The notes beneath the pieces were generated by a model. It was not told the DNA's origin and did no database searches. It saw nothing but the letters and a program-made list of their open reading frames with translations. From assembly GCA_040384645.1 (NCBI GenBank), contig JAZKIX010000120.1, positions 1 through 12,724 of the forward strand: a DNA stretch of 12,724 nt. The letters are read 5' to 3'. The position numbers and the translations under genes are program-made. The stretch is from JAZKIX01 sp040384645. GTDB lineage: Bacteria; Pseudomonadota; Gammaproteobacteria; Burkholderiales; Burkholderiaceae_D. Below, piece after piece: positions 1 to 6,990 of the stretch (position 1 is its first letter; every line of letters starts with the position of its first letter).

Positions 1-347
1 TCCATTTTTATATTGAAATAGAACAACCGGCTGGAAGTCGCTTAGCAACTATACCCTTGCGCGCCGCTCCCGCTTTTGACTTTAAAAATAACCAGACCGA
101 TCCTCAATCAAAGCTATATTTTTGCAAGAGCCCATGAAAATACTCATGCCAGTATTTTAAAAAGTCCAATGAAAATGCGCAGGACAGGTATCTTTTCGCC
201 ATATACCCCCTATTTCACTATAAAAATTGACTCTTAAAAATAGCTGTAACGAGGTAAATGTTTTTGGTTAAACTCCGTCAGCAAAAAGGTAACATTGCAA
301 AATATTCTTAGCTACCAGATTGATCACATTAACAATAAAACTACCGA
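1..347. other. Gene-free leader region upstream of the SMI1/KNR4 gene
   Basis: No convincing coding region is visible in these 347 bases. The recognisable content is the first copy of the 72-bp repeated element (139-210). A possible 17-codon frame at 258-311 follows a GAGG only 3 nt from its ATG, which is too close to be convincing. The stretch is AT-rich with several A and T runs, as expected for a promoter region, but I cannot assign a clear -35/-10 pair. Confidence 0.5.
139..210 (+). repeat. 72-bp repeated element, copy 1
   Basis: Aligned without gaps to 1737-1808, 55 of 72 positions are identical by manual comparison. The left end forms a small inverted repeat (AATACT at 139-144, AGTATT at 151-156), followed by TT. 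The right end is the perfectly conserved block GCCATATACCCCC (198-210). In this copy GGTAT (187-191) can also pair with ATACC (203-207). It lies about 137 nt upstream of the ATG at 348. Nature unknown: it could be a shared cis-regulatory or RNA element, or a small dispersed genomic repeat. Confidence 0.6.
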
Positions 348-1607
348 ATGAACAATACTTTTTCCAGCGACGAAATCAATGTTTTGAAGCAGCACGGCAT
401 CGTCCTATTTGCCGAACGTGTGATCTTCGATACCAGGCCGCCAATGGAGACAGCCGACATCGCAGCCGTCCAGGCGCAACTGGCGGGACCGCTTCCGCCG
501 CCACTATTGGAACTTTGGGCGCAAACCGCGGGCGGCCGGCTTCACTATGATTTGAGGCTGACGATGGATGGGCAGGAAGAAGCGATTAGCTGGATCGAAT
601 TGTTCTTTAACGGCAGCGATGGCTATCGTGACTTGCAAGGCTGGATCGAGCACGAACGAGAGCTGGCAATGGAACAGGCAGAACTAGACGAAAAAGAATG
701 GGACGGCAAACTTTCTTACCTACCCTTTGGCGGCTTCGAATATTGTGACCGGATTTATGTGACGGTAAAAGCGGGTGCCCAATACGGCCACATCCTCGCC
801 TGGAAACAAGGGTTGCCACCAGCATGGACACATGCCTTGCACAACGACGGCATCGCTACCGTGGCGCCGGATCTGGCAGCCGCATTTGCCGCCTTGCGCC
901 TCCATCAAGATCCACTGGCGCCTACCGGCGATTATTTTGCCGGCCAAAGCTTGCTGGACTATATCGATGAGCGCGTCGAGCAGCATGCGCTGGCAAGCGC
1001 GCTGGCGGATAAATTGATCGATTTCTATCGCACAGCAATCGTCGACTGGCGCACGCCGCTAGCGCAAGGACGTTTGGCGCTGCAACCTAGTTTGGCGAGC
1101 ATTGCCTTGTCGCACGCTATTGGCAGCGACGATGCGGCGCTGATTGCCCAATTGGCAGCGGCCGACATCGCACTTGATCAGCCGGTACAAGGCAGTGCGC
1201 TGGCAACAGAAACCGCCATGGGCGACCAAGCCTTTAGCGCATTGCATGCCTTGATCGGCGCCGGCGCACCGGTGGCGCCGACGATATTGAACAATATCGA
1301 TAGTGCCGTTCCTGCCGACTTGATTCAAACCTTGCTTGCGCATGGCGCCATACCGACTGCAAGCGCTATCGCCCAATGCATTGCCTGCGGCGCAACGGAC
1401 AGCGCGCAAGTCATTGCCCTCGCCTACGCACAGCAGCATGACGATTTAGCGACCGCTTACGATGCCGCAAAACGCAGTTTGCTGGCGGAATTGGAACCAT
1501 CGTTAAGCAAGGTGCGTCAAGGCAAGCTAGGCCATTATTTAGGCGAGCAAGGTTTAGCTGCCCGGATCGACCATCTACAAAAGAACATTCCCGGTTTAAG
1601 TCTTTAG
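348..1607 (+). CDS. SMI1/KNR4 (SUKH-type) domain protein with helical, ankyrin-like C-terminal half
   Basis: A 419-residue protein with no signal peptide or membrane segment, so probably cytosolic. Residues about 1-190 resemble the SMI1/KNR4 (SUKH) fold: LPPPLLELWAQTAGG (about residues 49-63) matches the usual 'LPxxxxxfL...NGG' region, and YLPFGGFEYCDRIYV followed by GHILAWKQG matches the later strands. Residues about 225-400 are Ala/Leu-rich helical pairs (for example FSALHALIGAGAPVAPTILN and LIQTLLAHGAIPTASAIAQC) that look like degenerate ankyrin repeats. SUKH proteins often act as immunity proteins to polymorphic toxins, but no toxin is visible here, so the role is unassigned. An in-frame stop lies just upstream of ATG 348, which fixes the first possible ATG; no clear Shine-Dalgarno precedes it. 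The family call is by pattern recognition only. Confidence 0.7.
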   Translation: MNNTFSSDEINVLKQHGIVLFAERVIFDTRPPMETADIAAVQAQLAGPLPPPLLELWAQTAGGRLHYDLRLTMDGQEEAISWIELFFNGSDGYRDLQGWIEHERELAMEQAELDEKEWDGKLSYLPFGGFEYCDRIYVTVKAGAQYGHILAWKQGLPPAWTHALHNDGIATVAPDLAAAFAALRLHQDPLAPTGDYFAGQSLLDYIDERVEQHALASALADKLIDFYRTAIVDWRTPLAQGRLALQPSLASIALSHAIGSDDAALIAQLAAADIALDQPVQGSALATETAMGDQAFSALHALIGAGAPVAPTILNNIDSAVPADLIQTLLAHGAIPTASAIAQCIACGATDSAQVIALAYAQQHDDLATAYDAAKRSLLAELEPSLSKVRQGKLGHYLGEQGLAARIDHLQKNIPGLSL

Positions 1608-1609
1608 GC

Positions 1610-1738
1610 GTTGTACGGCATGCGGTGGAACCAGCACTTTTTGCTGCGCTCCAAAGCGGTATCACACGCGCAGAAGCTTGGGTTGACGCTCAAGGCGACC
1701 GGCTTAGCAGCTATTTACAGCGCCAAATCGCCTTATAA
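1610..1738 (+). pseudogene. Possible C-terminal coding relic (42 codons)
   Basis: Immediately after the stop of the SMI1/KNR4 gene, in a different frame, there is a protein-like reading: VVRHAVEPALFAALQSG, continuing through ITRAEAWVDAQGD to SSYLQRQIAL and a TAA at 1736-1738. It is amphipathic and has codon use like the neighbouring genes, but has no ATG; a GTG at about 1625 is the only plausible start. It could be the frameshifted end of the preceding gene, the tail of a deleted gene, or chance. The TAA overlaps both a TATAAT hexamer and the start of the second 72-bp element. Confidence 0.3.
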
Positions 1739-1739
1739 T
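1711..1739 (+). promoter_or_regulatory. Candidate promoter for the xni-like gene
   Basis: A perfect TATAAT lies at 1734-1739. The hexamer 17 nt upstream (CTATTT, 1711-1716) is a poor -35; TTTACA at 1714-1719 is better but only 14 nt away. Transcription from here would start near 1746 and place most of the 72-bp element in the 5' leader of the exonuclease mRNA. Confidence 0.3.
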
Positions 1740-1808
1740 ACTGATGGCAGTATTTTCAAAGACCCAATAAAAGCCTGCGGGTAAGGCATGTTTTTGCCAT
1801 ATACCCCC
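1737..1808 (+). repeat. 72-bp repeated element, copy 2
   Basis: Same element as 139-210. Here the left hairpin is perfect: AATACTG (1737-1743), loop ATGG, CAGTATT (1748-1754), followed by TT. A second hairpin is possible, GGCA (1785-1788) with TGCC (1795-1798). The 3' block GCCATATACCCCC (1796-1808) is identical to copy 1. It ends 53 nt before the TTG start of the exonuclease gene. Placement of both copies upstream of a plus-strand gene suggests a leader element, but a neutral repeat is equally possible. Confidence 0.6.
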
Positions 1809-1861
1809 AACTTATTGCTATCTTTACTGCCAAATACATCCACTCTTGCAGGACAAACCAA

Positions 1862-2638
1862 TTGAGCAAACTACTCGCCATTGACGGTCTCAACATCGTG
1901 CGGCGCATTTATGAAGCCAATGCGGAAGAAGAAGACCCTGTGCTGAAGGTTACTACCGCATTACGCCATTCTTTATCATCGATCCACCGCTTACTCGACA
2001 CGATTCAGCCGACCCATGTGCTGGCCGCTTTTGATGCCGGCGGGCAGACCTGGCGGCACGATTTGTTTCCCCAATACCGCGCCCATCGTGCGCCGATGCC
2101 ACCGCTCTTGCGCGAACATTTGCCGCAATTGTTCAGCGATCTGGCCGCACTCGGCTTGAGCGTGCTGTCGATTGCGCAGGTCGAAGCCGACGATGTAATC
2201 GCCACGGCGGTCATGCGCTGGCTGAACGAGGCCCGGGGCGAGGCAGTGATTGCATCGACTGACAAGGATTTGCATGTGCTCATCGCGCACGGCGCTCTAG
2301 TTTGGGATCACTTCAAGCACGAATGGCATGACCGCGCATGGGTGCTCAATAAATTTGGCGTGGAACCCGACAAGCTGGCTGACTTGCTGGCCCTGATGGG
2401 CGACGCCACCGATGGCATTCCGGGTGTCTCGAAAGTGGGTGGCAAGACCGCAGCCAGATTATTGAATGCGTACGGCAATCTGGAGGGCGTCATTGCCGGC
2501 GCCGGTATTTTGATCAATCCCCTGGGTGCGCGCCTGCGCAACGAAGCCAAGATGGCGCGCCTGTCACGGCAATTGGTGGATTTGAAAACCGACGTGGCTT
2601 TGGGTGTTACGTGGAATGGTTTGGCGTTGCGGCGATAA
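1862..2638 (+). CDS. xni: Xni-like 5'-3' exonuclease / flap endonuclease
   Basis: A 258-residue, metal-dependent 5' nuclease of the ExoIX/Pol I 5'-exonuclease family, acting on flap or structured DNA in the cytoplasm. Visible motifs in order: AIDGLN with D8; AFDAGG with D58, then the YRAHR basic segment; VEADDVI with E109, D110 and D111; STDKDLHVL with D134 and D136; VWDHF; and LMGDATDGIPGV (D181, D184) leading into the helix-hairpin-helix GVSKVGGKTAARLL. The length is close to E. coli Xni (about 250 residues) and it has no polymerase domain. The start is TTG at 1862, supported by AGGA (about 1850-1853) 8 nt upstream. It is convergent with the minus-strand exporter cassette and has no evident link to the azole peptide cluster. 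Confidence 0.88.
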   Translation: MSKLLAIDGLNIVRRIYEANAEEEDPVLKVTTALRHSLSSIHRLLDTIQPTHVLAAFDAGGQTWRHDLFPQYRAHRAPMPPLLREHLPQLFSDLAALGLSVLSIAQVEADDVIATAVMRWLNEARGEAVIASTDKDLHVLIAHGALVWDHFKHEWHDRAWVLNKFGVEPDKLADLLALMGDATDGIPGVSKVGGKTAARLLNAYGNLEGVIAGAGILINPLGARLRNEAKMARLSRQLVDLKTDVALGVTWNGLALRR

Positions 2639-2651
2639 AACAGACCGCAAT

Positions 2652-2676
2652 AGCGCATCGCTGGCGCTAATGCGCT
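2652..2676. terminator. Inverted repeat between convergent genes, weak terminator candidate
   Basis: AGCGCAT (2652-2658) and ATGCGCT (2670-2676) form a 7-bp stem with an 11-nt loop, and further GCGC-rich pairings surround it. It sits in the 114-nt gap between two convergent genes, the usual place for a bidirectional terminator. There is no T run on either side, so intrinsic termination is doubtful. Confidence 0.3.
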
Positions 2677-2752
2677 TGCGAGCGCTGGGGCAACGCAGAG
2701 GCAGTTAAATGAGTTGCTTCTACTTCGGAAAAATCGGCTATATCGGCTGTAT

Positions 2753-3937
2753 CTATTCGCCTAACGCGATGGTCAAGGGCTGACGTGCCGCACGCACAGC
2801 GGGAAATAATCCACCTAGAAAGCCCAAGACACAGGACCATGCTGTCCCTTGCACCAGTTGGCTAGTCGATAATTGCATGGTAAAAACGAGTTGGGACATA
2901 TTGCCTCCCATGGTCGACACACTGAAGTTATTAAACGTCAGATATGCCAGAACCGCGCCGATCAAGGCACCAATCAAGGCCAGTACAAACGATTCGGCCA
3001 GGGTTCCGGCGAACACGGCGAGTCGGCCAAAACCAATGACTCTCAAGGTTGCGATTTCTCGCGCCCGCCCCGCCACGGAGGCGTACATCGCATTGAGCGC
3101 CGCAGCCAACGCTCCCAGCGCCATGATCAATGCCAAAGGCTTGCCGATGTAATTAATCAGGTCGCTACTGACCTTGGCTTGGTCTGCATAAAATTCTTGC
3201 TCTGATTTGATATCGATATTCAGGCGTATTTCACTTTTACTGTAATTTTTCAAAGCCTCGATACTGTCAGGGGTTTTCAAACGCACGCGCATAGCCTGGA
3301 CTACATTTCCCCGGTTGAAAAGGCTCTGCACCACATGCAAGTCAGCCCAGATTTCCGACTCAAATACACTACCGGCAGCTTCAAAAATGCCCACTACCCG
3401 CCATTCGACATTGCGTAACCTGACTGTGCTGCCTAAGGAATAGCCTTCAAATTCGTCGGCAATCCTGCGTCCCACAACCAATTCGTTACTACCGGGTGCA
3501 AACATGCGACCGCCCACGATGCCAATCCCGTGGCGCGCCGCTAATGCTGCCGGAACAATCCCGCGCAACGACAGGCTCGCTTTGGTCTGCGTCGATTTTT
3601 TCAAACTATCGACAACCACATACATTTCTGGCGATACCAACACTTTGCCCTCAATTTCGGCAATGCCAGGTCCGGCGGCTATCAGATTTTGCTGCTCGTG
3701 CAGCAAAACACTATTCAATTCGCTTTCGGAACCCGCCCTAAGAACCACGGCGATATCTGGCGACCCGCTATTGTTCAAGGTTTGACGGAAGCCATTTTCC
3801 AAGGCAAGCGCGCCTAACAGAACGAAGACGACCAGGCCAATTGCGATCGAGGCAGACAAAGACATCCAGACTCGTTGGGTCAGGCTTAGCAGATTGATCT
3901 TGACGACGGCCCAGATCTGGCGCAGGACGAGCAACAT
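2753..3937 (-). CDS. MacB/FtsX-type ABC exporter permease (second permease)
   Basis: A 394-residue inner-membrane permease. One N-terminal membrane segment (about residues 25-48) is followed by a large extracytoplasmic MacB-PCD-like domain (about 50-260) and three C-terminal membrane segments (about 268-390), the FtsX/MacB topology. The cytoplasmic loop AREIATLRVIGFGR (about 288-301) is the characteristic coupling region. ATG 3937 lies 3 nt after the stop of the preceding permease (TAAGTCATG on the coding strand), indicating translational coupling. It is the last gene of the cluster. It probably forms a heterodimer with the adjacent permease, driven by the ATPase encoded at 5085-5774. Substrate unknown; export of the azole peptide is an inference from position. 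Confidence 0.87.
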   Translation of the reverse strand: MLLVLRQIWAVVKINLLSLTQRVWMSLSASIAIGLVVFVLLGALALENGFRQTLNNSGSPDIAVVLRAGSESELNSVLLHEQQNLIAAGPGIAEIEGKVLVSPEMYVVVDSLKKSTQTKASLSLRGIVPAALAARHGIGIVGGRMFAPGSNELVVGRRIADEFEGYSLGSTVRLRNVEWRVVGIFEAAGSVFESEIWADLHVVQSLFNRGNVVQAMRVRLKTPDSIEALKNYSKSEIRLNIDIKSEQEFYADQAKVSSDLINYIGKPLALIMALGALAAALNAMYASVAGRAREIATLRVIGFGRLAVFAGTLAESFVLALIGALIGAVLAYLTFNNFSVSTMGGNMSQLVFTMQLSTSQLVQGTAWSCVLGFLGGLFPAVRAARQPLTIALGE

Positions 3938-3940
3938 GAC

Positions 3941-5092
3941 TTATGTTCTTCCCAAGGCAGTGACAATATTGAGCTGGAGCGCCTTCCAACCGGGAATAGC
4001 TGCCGTCAGCAGCCCCAACACGAGCGCTGCCGATAATCCGGTCCACCAAACCGAAAAAGGCATCGACAAGCCGCTAAATTTTCCGCTATCGCTTAAAACT
4101 GTGATGGCGCACCAAGCCAGCAACATTCCCGCTATGCCGCCCGACAGGGCAAGCAGAATCGACTCGCAGATAACCATTCTAAGAATACGAATAGATGAAA
4201 ACCCCAATGTCTTCAAAATACCAATTTCACGTGTCCGGTCACGCACCGCCATCACCATGGTATTGCCCACTACCAGCAAAATTGTCACGAATGCAGCACC
4301 GACAACCAAGGTAACAATCAGCCCAATATTGCCAAATTGAGCAAGAAATGCGGTGGCAAACTGTTTTTCACTCACCGTTGTGGTTTCATCCCCAGAATTA
4401 GCAAATTTAGTATCAATCAGGTCGGCCAATGAATCGTTCAGCGCCGGATCGTTTGTCGTCAACACGATGGTGGCTATCTTGTCCCGTCCAAAATAGCGGG
4501 TTTCATTAAAGTAGTCATAGTGAAACAAGAGCGATTGCATATCGCCGCTCTGGTTGGCGCTGGTGTAAATACCCGTAATCAAAAAATCCCAACTACGCGA
4601 GCCGTCTGTCTTGCTATAAATATTGCTCAATATCGGCACCCGCTGCCCCACTTTCCAACCAAATTTGTCGGCAGTTTTTTTACCGACAATGAGCCCGGTG
4701 CGCTCACTCAAGAAATGCTCGCGCTCCTGTGGAGATAGCTGCAATTCGGGATAAGTAGCCAGATAAGAAACAGGGTCAACCGCAAATCCCACCAAGACAT
4801 TGCGCGGGTTCTGGTAATAGGCGCCAAACCAACTGGTGTGGGTTGCGCTTGCCACTCCGTCGATGGCTCGGACCCGTTCCAGATACGCCAACGGCAAGGG
4901 CTGGACGTAGCTAATTTTGTTTGAAATTACCAAGCGGTTTAGATTGGCAGTACCTGCTTCACCGGAAAATACCACTTGCACACTGCCCAATAGCCCGTAC
5001 AGCAAAAAGGCAACGGCGATGACCACGAACAGCAAAATGAAACGCAAGGGTTTGCGAAACAGGTTTTTCCTGATCAGGGTCAGATCACGCAT
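3941..5092 (-). CDS. MacB/FtsX-type ABC exporter permease (first permease)
   Basis: A 383-residue inner-membrane permease with the same topology as its downstream neighbour: a membrane segment at about 16-38, a periplasmic domain at about 40-250, and three membrane segments in the last 130 residues. The cytoplasmic loop RTREIGILKTLGFSSIRIL is a textbook FtsX/MacB coupling segment. The ATG overlaps the end of the ATPase gene by 8 nt (5085-5092), so the two are translationally coupled. Two separate half-size permeases with one ATPase, rather than one MacB polypeptide carrying its own ATPase, resembles DevBCA- or LolCDE-like arrangements. Confidence 0.87.
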   Translation of the reverse strand: MRDLTLIRKNLFRKPLRFILLFVVIAVAFLLYGLLGSVQVVFSGEAGTANLNRLVISNKISYVQPLPLAYLERVRAIDGVASATHTSWFGAYYQNPRNVLVGFAVDPVSYLATYPELQLSPQEREHFLSERTGLIVGKKTADKFGWKVGQRVPILSNIYSKTDGSRSWDFLITGIYTSANQSGDMQSLLFHYDYFNETRYFGRDKIATIVLTTNDPALNDSLADLIDTKFANSGDETTTVSEKQFATAFLAQFGNIGLIVTLVVGAAFVTILLVVGNTMVMAVRDRTREIGILKTLGFSSIRILRMVICESILLALSGGIAGMLLAWCAITVLSDSGKFSGLSMPFSVWWTGLSAALVLGLLTAAIPGWKALQLNIVTALGRT

Positions 5093-5774
5093 ACGCTATG
5101 TCTTCGGTAAAGACACCCTTGTCTAGATGCAGGGTTCTTTTTGCATAGGCAGCAGCAGCCGGGTCATGCGTCACCATCACAATGGTTTTGCCAAAATCGC
5201 GATTCAATATCCGCAAGATGCCAAGGATTTCGTCTGCGGTTTTACGGTCCAGATCGCCCGTGGGCTCATCGCATAAAAGCAGGACGGGATCGGCGACCAA
5301 AGCGCGGGCAATGGCGACCCTTTGCTGCTGGCCGCCCGACATTTCTTTCGGATAATGTCGGGCACGATCACTTAGCCCGACCAATTCCAATGCGGTCTTG
5401 ACGTGGGCCGCACGCGCTTTGGCTTTTAAATTGGTCAGTAGAAGTGGCAATTCGACGTTTTGGGCTGCATTCAGCATTGGAATCAAATTGTATGACTGAA
5501 AAATAAAGCCCACATTGCGTGCCCGCCATTTGCTCAAACGCGCTTCGTCATATCGCTCTAATTGTTCTCCGCCAAAACCAAGCGAACCGCTAGTGACTTG
5601 ATCGATGCCACCCAAGAGATTAAGCAAGGTTGTCTTGCCTGAGCCGGACGGCCCCATGATGGCCACGAAATCTGCCGCCGCAATATCAAGATTGACATTG
5701 TCGAATATAGATACGACTTCACTGCCTTTGACATATTTTTTGACAATATTGCTGAGTACAAATAACTCGGACAT
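5085..5774 (-). CDS. MacB/LolD-type ABC transporter ATPase
   Basis: A 229-residue cytoplasmic ATPase, full length for the LolD/MacB ATPase family. Walker A is GPSGSGKTT (41-49), the Q-loop Gln is Q93 (FIFQSYNL), the signature is MSGGQQQRVAIARAL (145-159), Walker B with the catalytic Glu is LLLCDEPTGDLD (165-176), and the switch His is H203 (VTHDP). All motifs are intact, so it should be active. A strong GAGGA Shine-Dalgarno sits 6 nt upstream of ATG 5774, in the 9-nt gap after the adaptor gene. It powers the two following permeases together with the periplasmic adaptor. Confidence 0.93.
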   Translation of the reverse strand: MSELFVLSNIVKKYVKGSEVVSIFDNVNLDIAAADFVAIMGPSGSGKTTLLNLLGGIDQVTSGSLGFGGEQLERYDEARLSKWRARNVGFIFQSYNLIPMLNAAQNVELPLLLTNLKAKARAAHVKTALELVGLSDRARHYPKEMSGGQQQRVAIARALVADPVLLLCDEPTGDLDRKTADEILGILRILNRDFGKTIVMVTHDPAAAAYAKRTLHLDKGVFTEDIAYA

Positions 5775-5783
5775 TGCAATTCC

Positions 5784-6803
5784 TCAGAGAGTTTTATCGC
5801 GAAGCGTGACTTTGATCCCCATGTCGGGCAACAGACGCGGATCGTGCCGGATGAAGCCAATGCGAACCCGGACGGTAGCCTTGTCGCGGTTGGCCGCAGG
5901 AACAATCGCTAACACCCTGCCTGCAATCGTGCTATCCGGATAAGCGTCCATCACGGCATTCACCGTTTGGCCTTCAAATACCCGGCCGATAAAGGCTTCA
6001 TTCACGTCCGCCTCTATTTCGAGGCTATTCATATCGACCAATGTGCAAATACCTGAGCGCAGGGAGCCGCCGCCTGCCGACATAGGTGAAACAGATTCTC
6101 CGGCCTGCGCCGTTTTATCGACAACGACGCCTTCAAATGGCGAACGGATTTCGTATTTCGACAATTGGACTTGGTTACGCGCCACCTCGGCACGGGCTGC
6201 ACCAAGATCCGATTTACTGCGCATTAACTGGGCTTCCAGATTTAATAACCTGGCTTCATCGCGGTTCAATTCTGCCGCGCTCAAAAAGCCTTTTGCCGAC
6301 AATTCCTGAGTGCGCTGCAATACGCGCCGCGCATCAGCGATATCCGCGTCAACCACACGTACCCCTGCCTCAGCCGCCCCTACGCGCGCACGCGCCGTGT
6401 TTAATTCGCCTTGTGCCAGGCTACTATCGACGACGGCAATGATCTGGCCTTTGGCTACTCGCTGACCTTCCTCTACGCGCACTTGCAACAGGCGTCCGCT
6501 CACTTCCGATGCGACAGAGGCGCGCCGTCTCGCTACCACATACCCCGCGGCGATCAAAGCGCGTGGCGCCATTGCCTTGGCAGGTAGTGATGCCAGCCCA
6601 GGGTCGACACGACCGGCTCTTATTGGTGCAGAAGTACCCAATTGATGAAATTGGTACCACCCAATGGCCCCACTGACCGCAGCCCCCAAAATAAAGGCTG
6701 TCGTTACCACTCCCCACGGAAATGAGCGCCCCTGCCGACCTTCATCGGGGCGAACGATCGATAAGGCATGTAGTTTTTGACTCAAGTCAGCCGACATATT
6801 CAT
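5784..6803 (-). CDS. HlyD/MacA-type periplasmic adaptor (membrane fusion protein)
   Basis: About 339 residues from ATG 6803. One N-terminal membrane anchor (about residues 31-49), then the split lipoyl (biotinyl) domain: first half near RASVASEVSGRLLQVRVEEG, second half near IRSPFEGVVVDKTAQAGES. A helical hairpin of alternating Ala/Arg/Glu residues lies between the halves, and beta-barrel and membrane-proximal segments follow. It would connect the ABC permeases to an outer-membrane channel. The start is uncertain: an in-frame GTG lies at 6830, ATG codons at 6803 and 6797, and none has a good Shine-Dalgarno. It is the first gene of a compact four-gene exporter cassette and follows the precursor gene on the same strand after a stem-loop. 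Confidence 0.87.
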   Translation of the reverse strand: MNMSADLSQKLHALSIVRPDEGRQGRSFPWGVVTTAFILGAAVSGAIGWYQFHQLGTSAPIRAGRVDPGLASLPAKAMAPRALIAAGYVVARRRASVASEVSGRLLQVRVEEGQRVAKGQIIAVVDSSLAQGELNTARARVGAAEAGVRVVDADIADARRVLQRTQELSAKGFLSAAELNRDEARLLNLEAQLMRSKSDLGAARAEVARNQVQLSKYEIRSPFEGVVVDKTAQAGESVSPMSAGGGSLRSGICTLVDMNSLEIEADVNEAFIGRVFEGQTVNAVMDAYPDSTIAGRVLAIVPAANRDKATVRVRIGFIRHDPRLLPDMGIKVTLRDKTL

Positions 6804-6945
6804 TTTCAAAGAAGCGCAAAATGCCGACACATCAATTGCACAGGTCCCACCTTCGATCCCGCTATAGATGTCAACAAGTGTTCATTCGCAAAAGAAGATC
6901 CGCGTCTATCGCAGACGGCATCCCTTGCCTAGACTGACGCAGCAG

Positions 6946-6977
6946 CAGGACAAGTACATTGGAATGTACCTGTCCTG
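6946..6977 (-). other. Strong stem-loop just after the precursor gene
   Basis: A 15-bp inverted repeat with a 2-nt centre: 6946-6960 pairs with 6963-6977. The single non-Watson-Crick position (6953/6970) is a G.U wobble in minus-strand RNA but an A.C mismatch in plus-strand RNA, so the hairpin is best formed by the cluster's own transcript. It begins 13 nt after the precursor stop. No T run follows, so it is not a standard intrinsic terminator. It may shield the precursor mRNA 3' end or partly attenuate transcription into the exporter genes. Confidence 0.65.
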
Positions 6978-6990
6978 GCGATCCTAATGC

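Noticed and set aside
198..210. CsoR/DUF156-type metal-responsive operator in the ATATACCCCC block
   Set aside because: Only one half-site is present with no matching GGGGTAT half nearby, and no such regulator or metal gene is in the window.
258..311. Small ORF of 17 codons upstream of the SMI1/KNR4 gene
   Set aside because: The GAGG is only 3 nt from the ATG and the peptide has no recognisable feature; not supportable.
6846..6874. Promoter for the exporter cassette at TTGACA (6874-6869, minus strand)
   Set aside because: The -35 hexamer is perfect but the sequence 17 nt downstream (GGTGGG) is not a -10, and no alternative spacing gives one.
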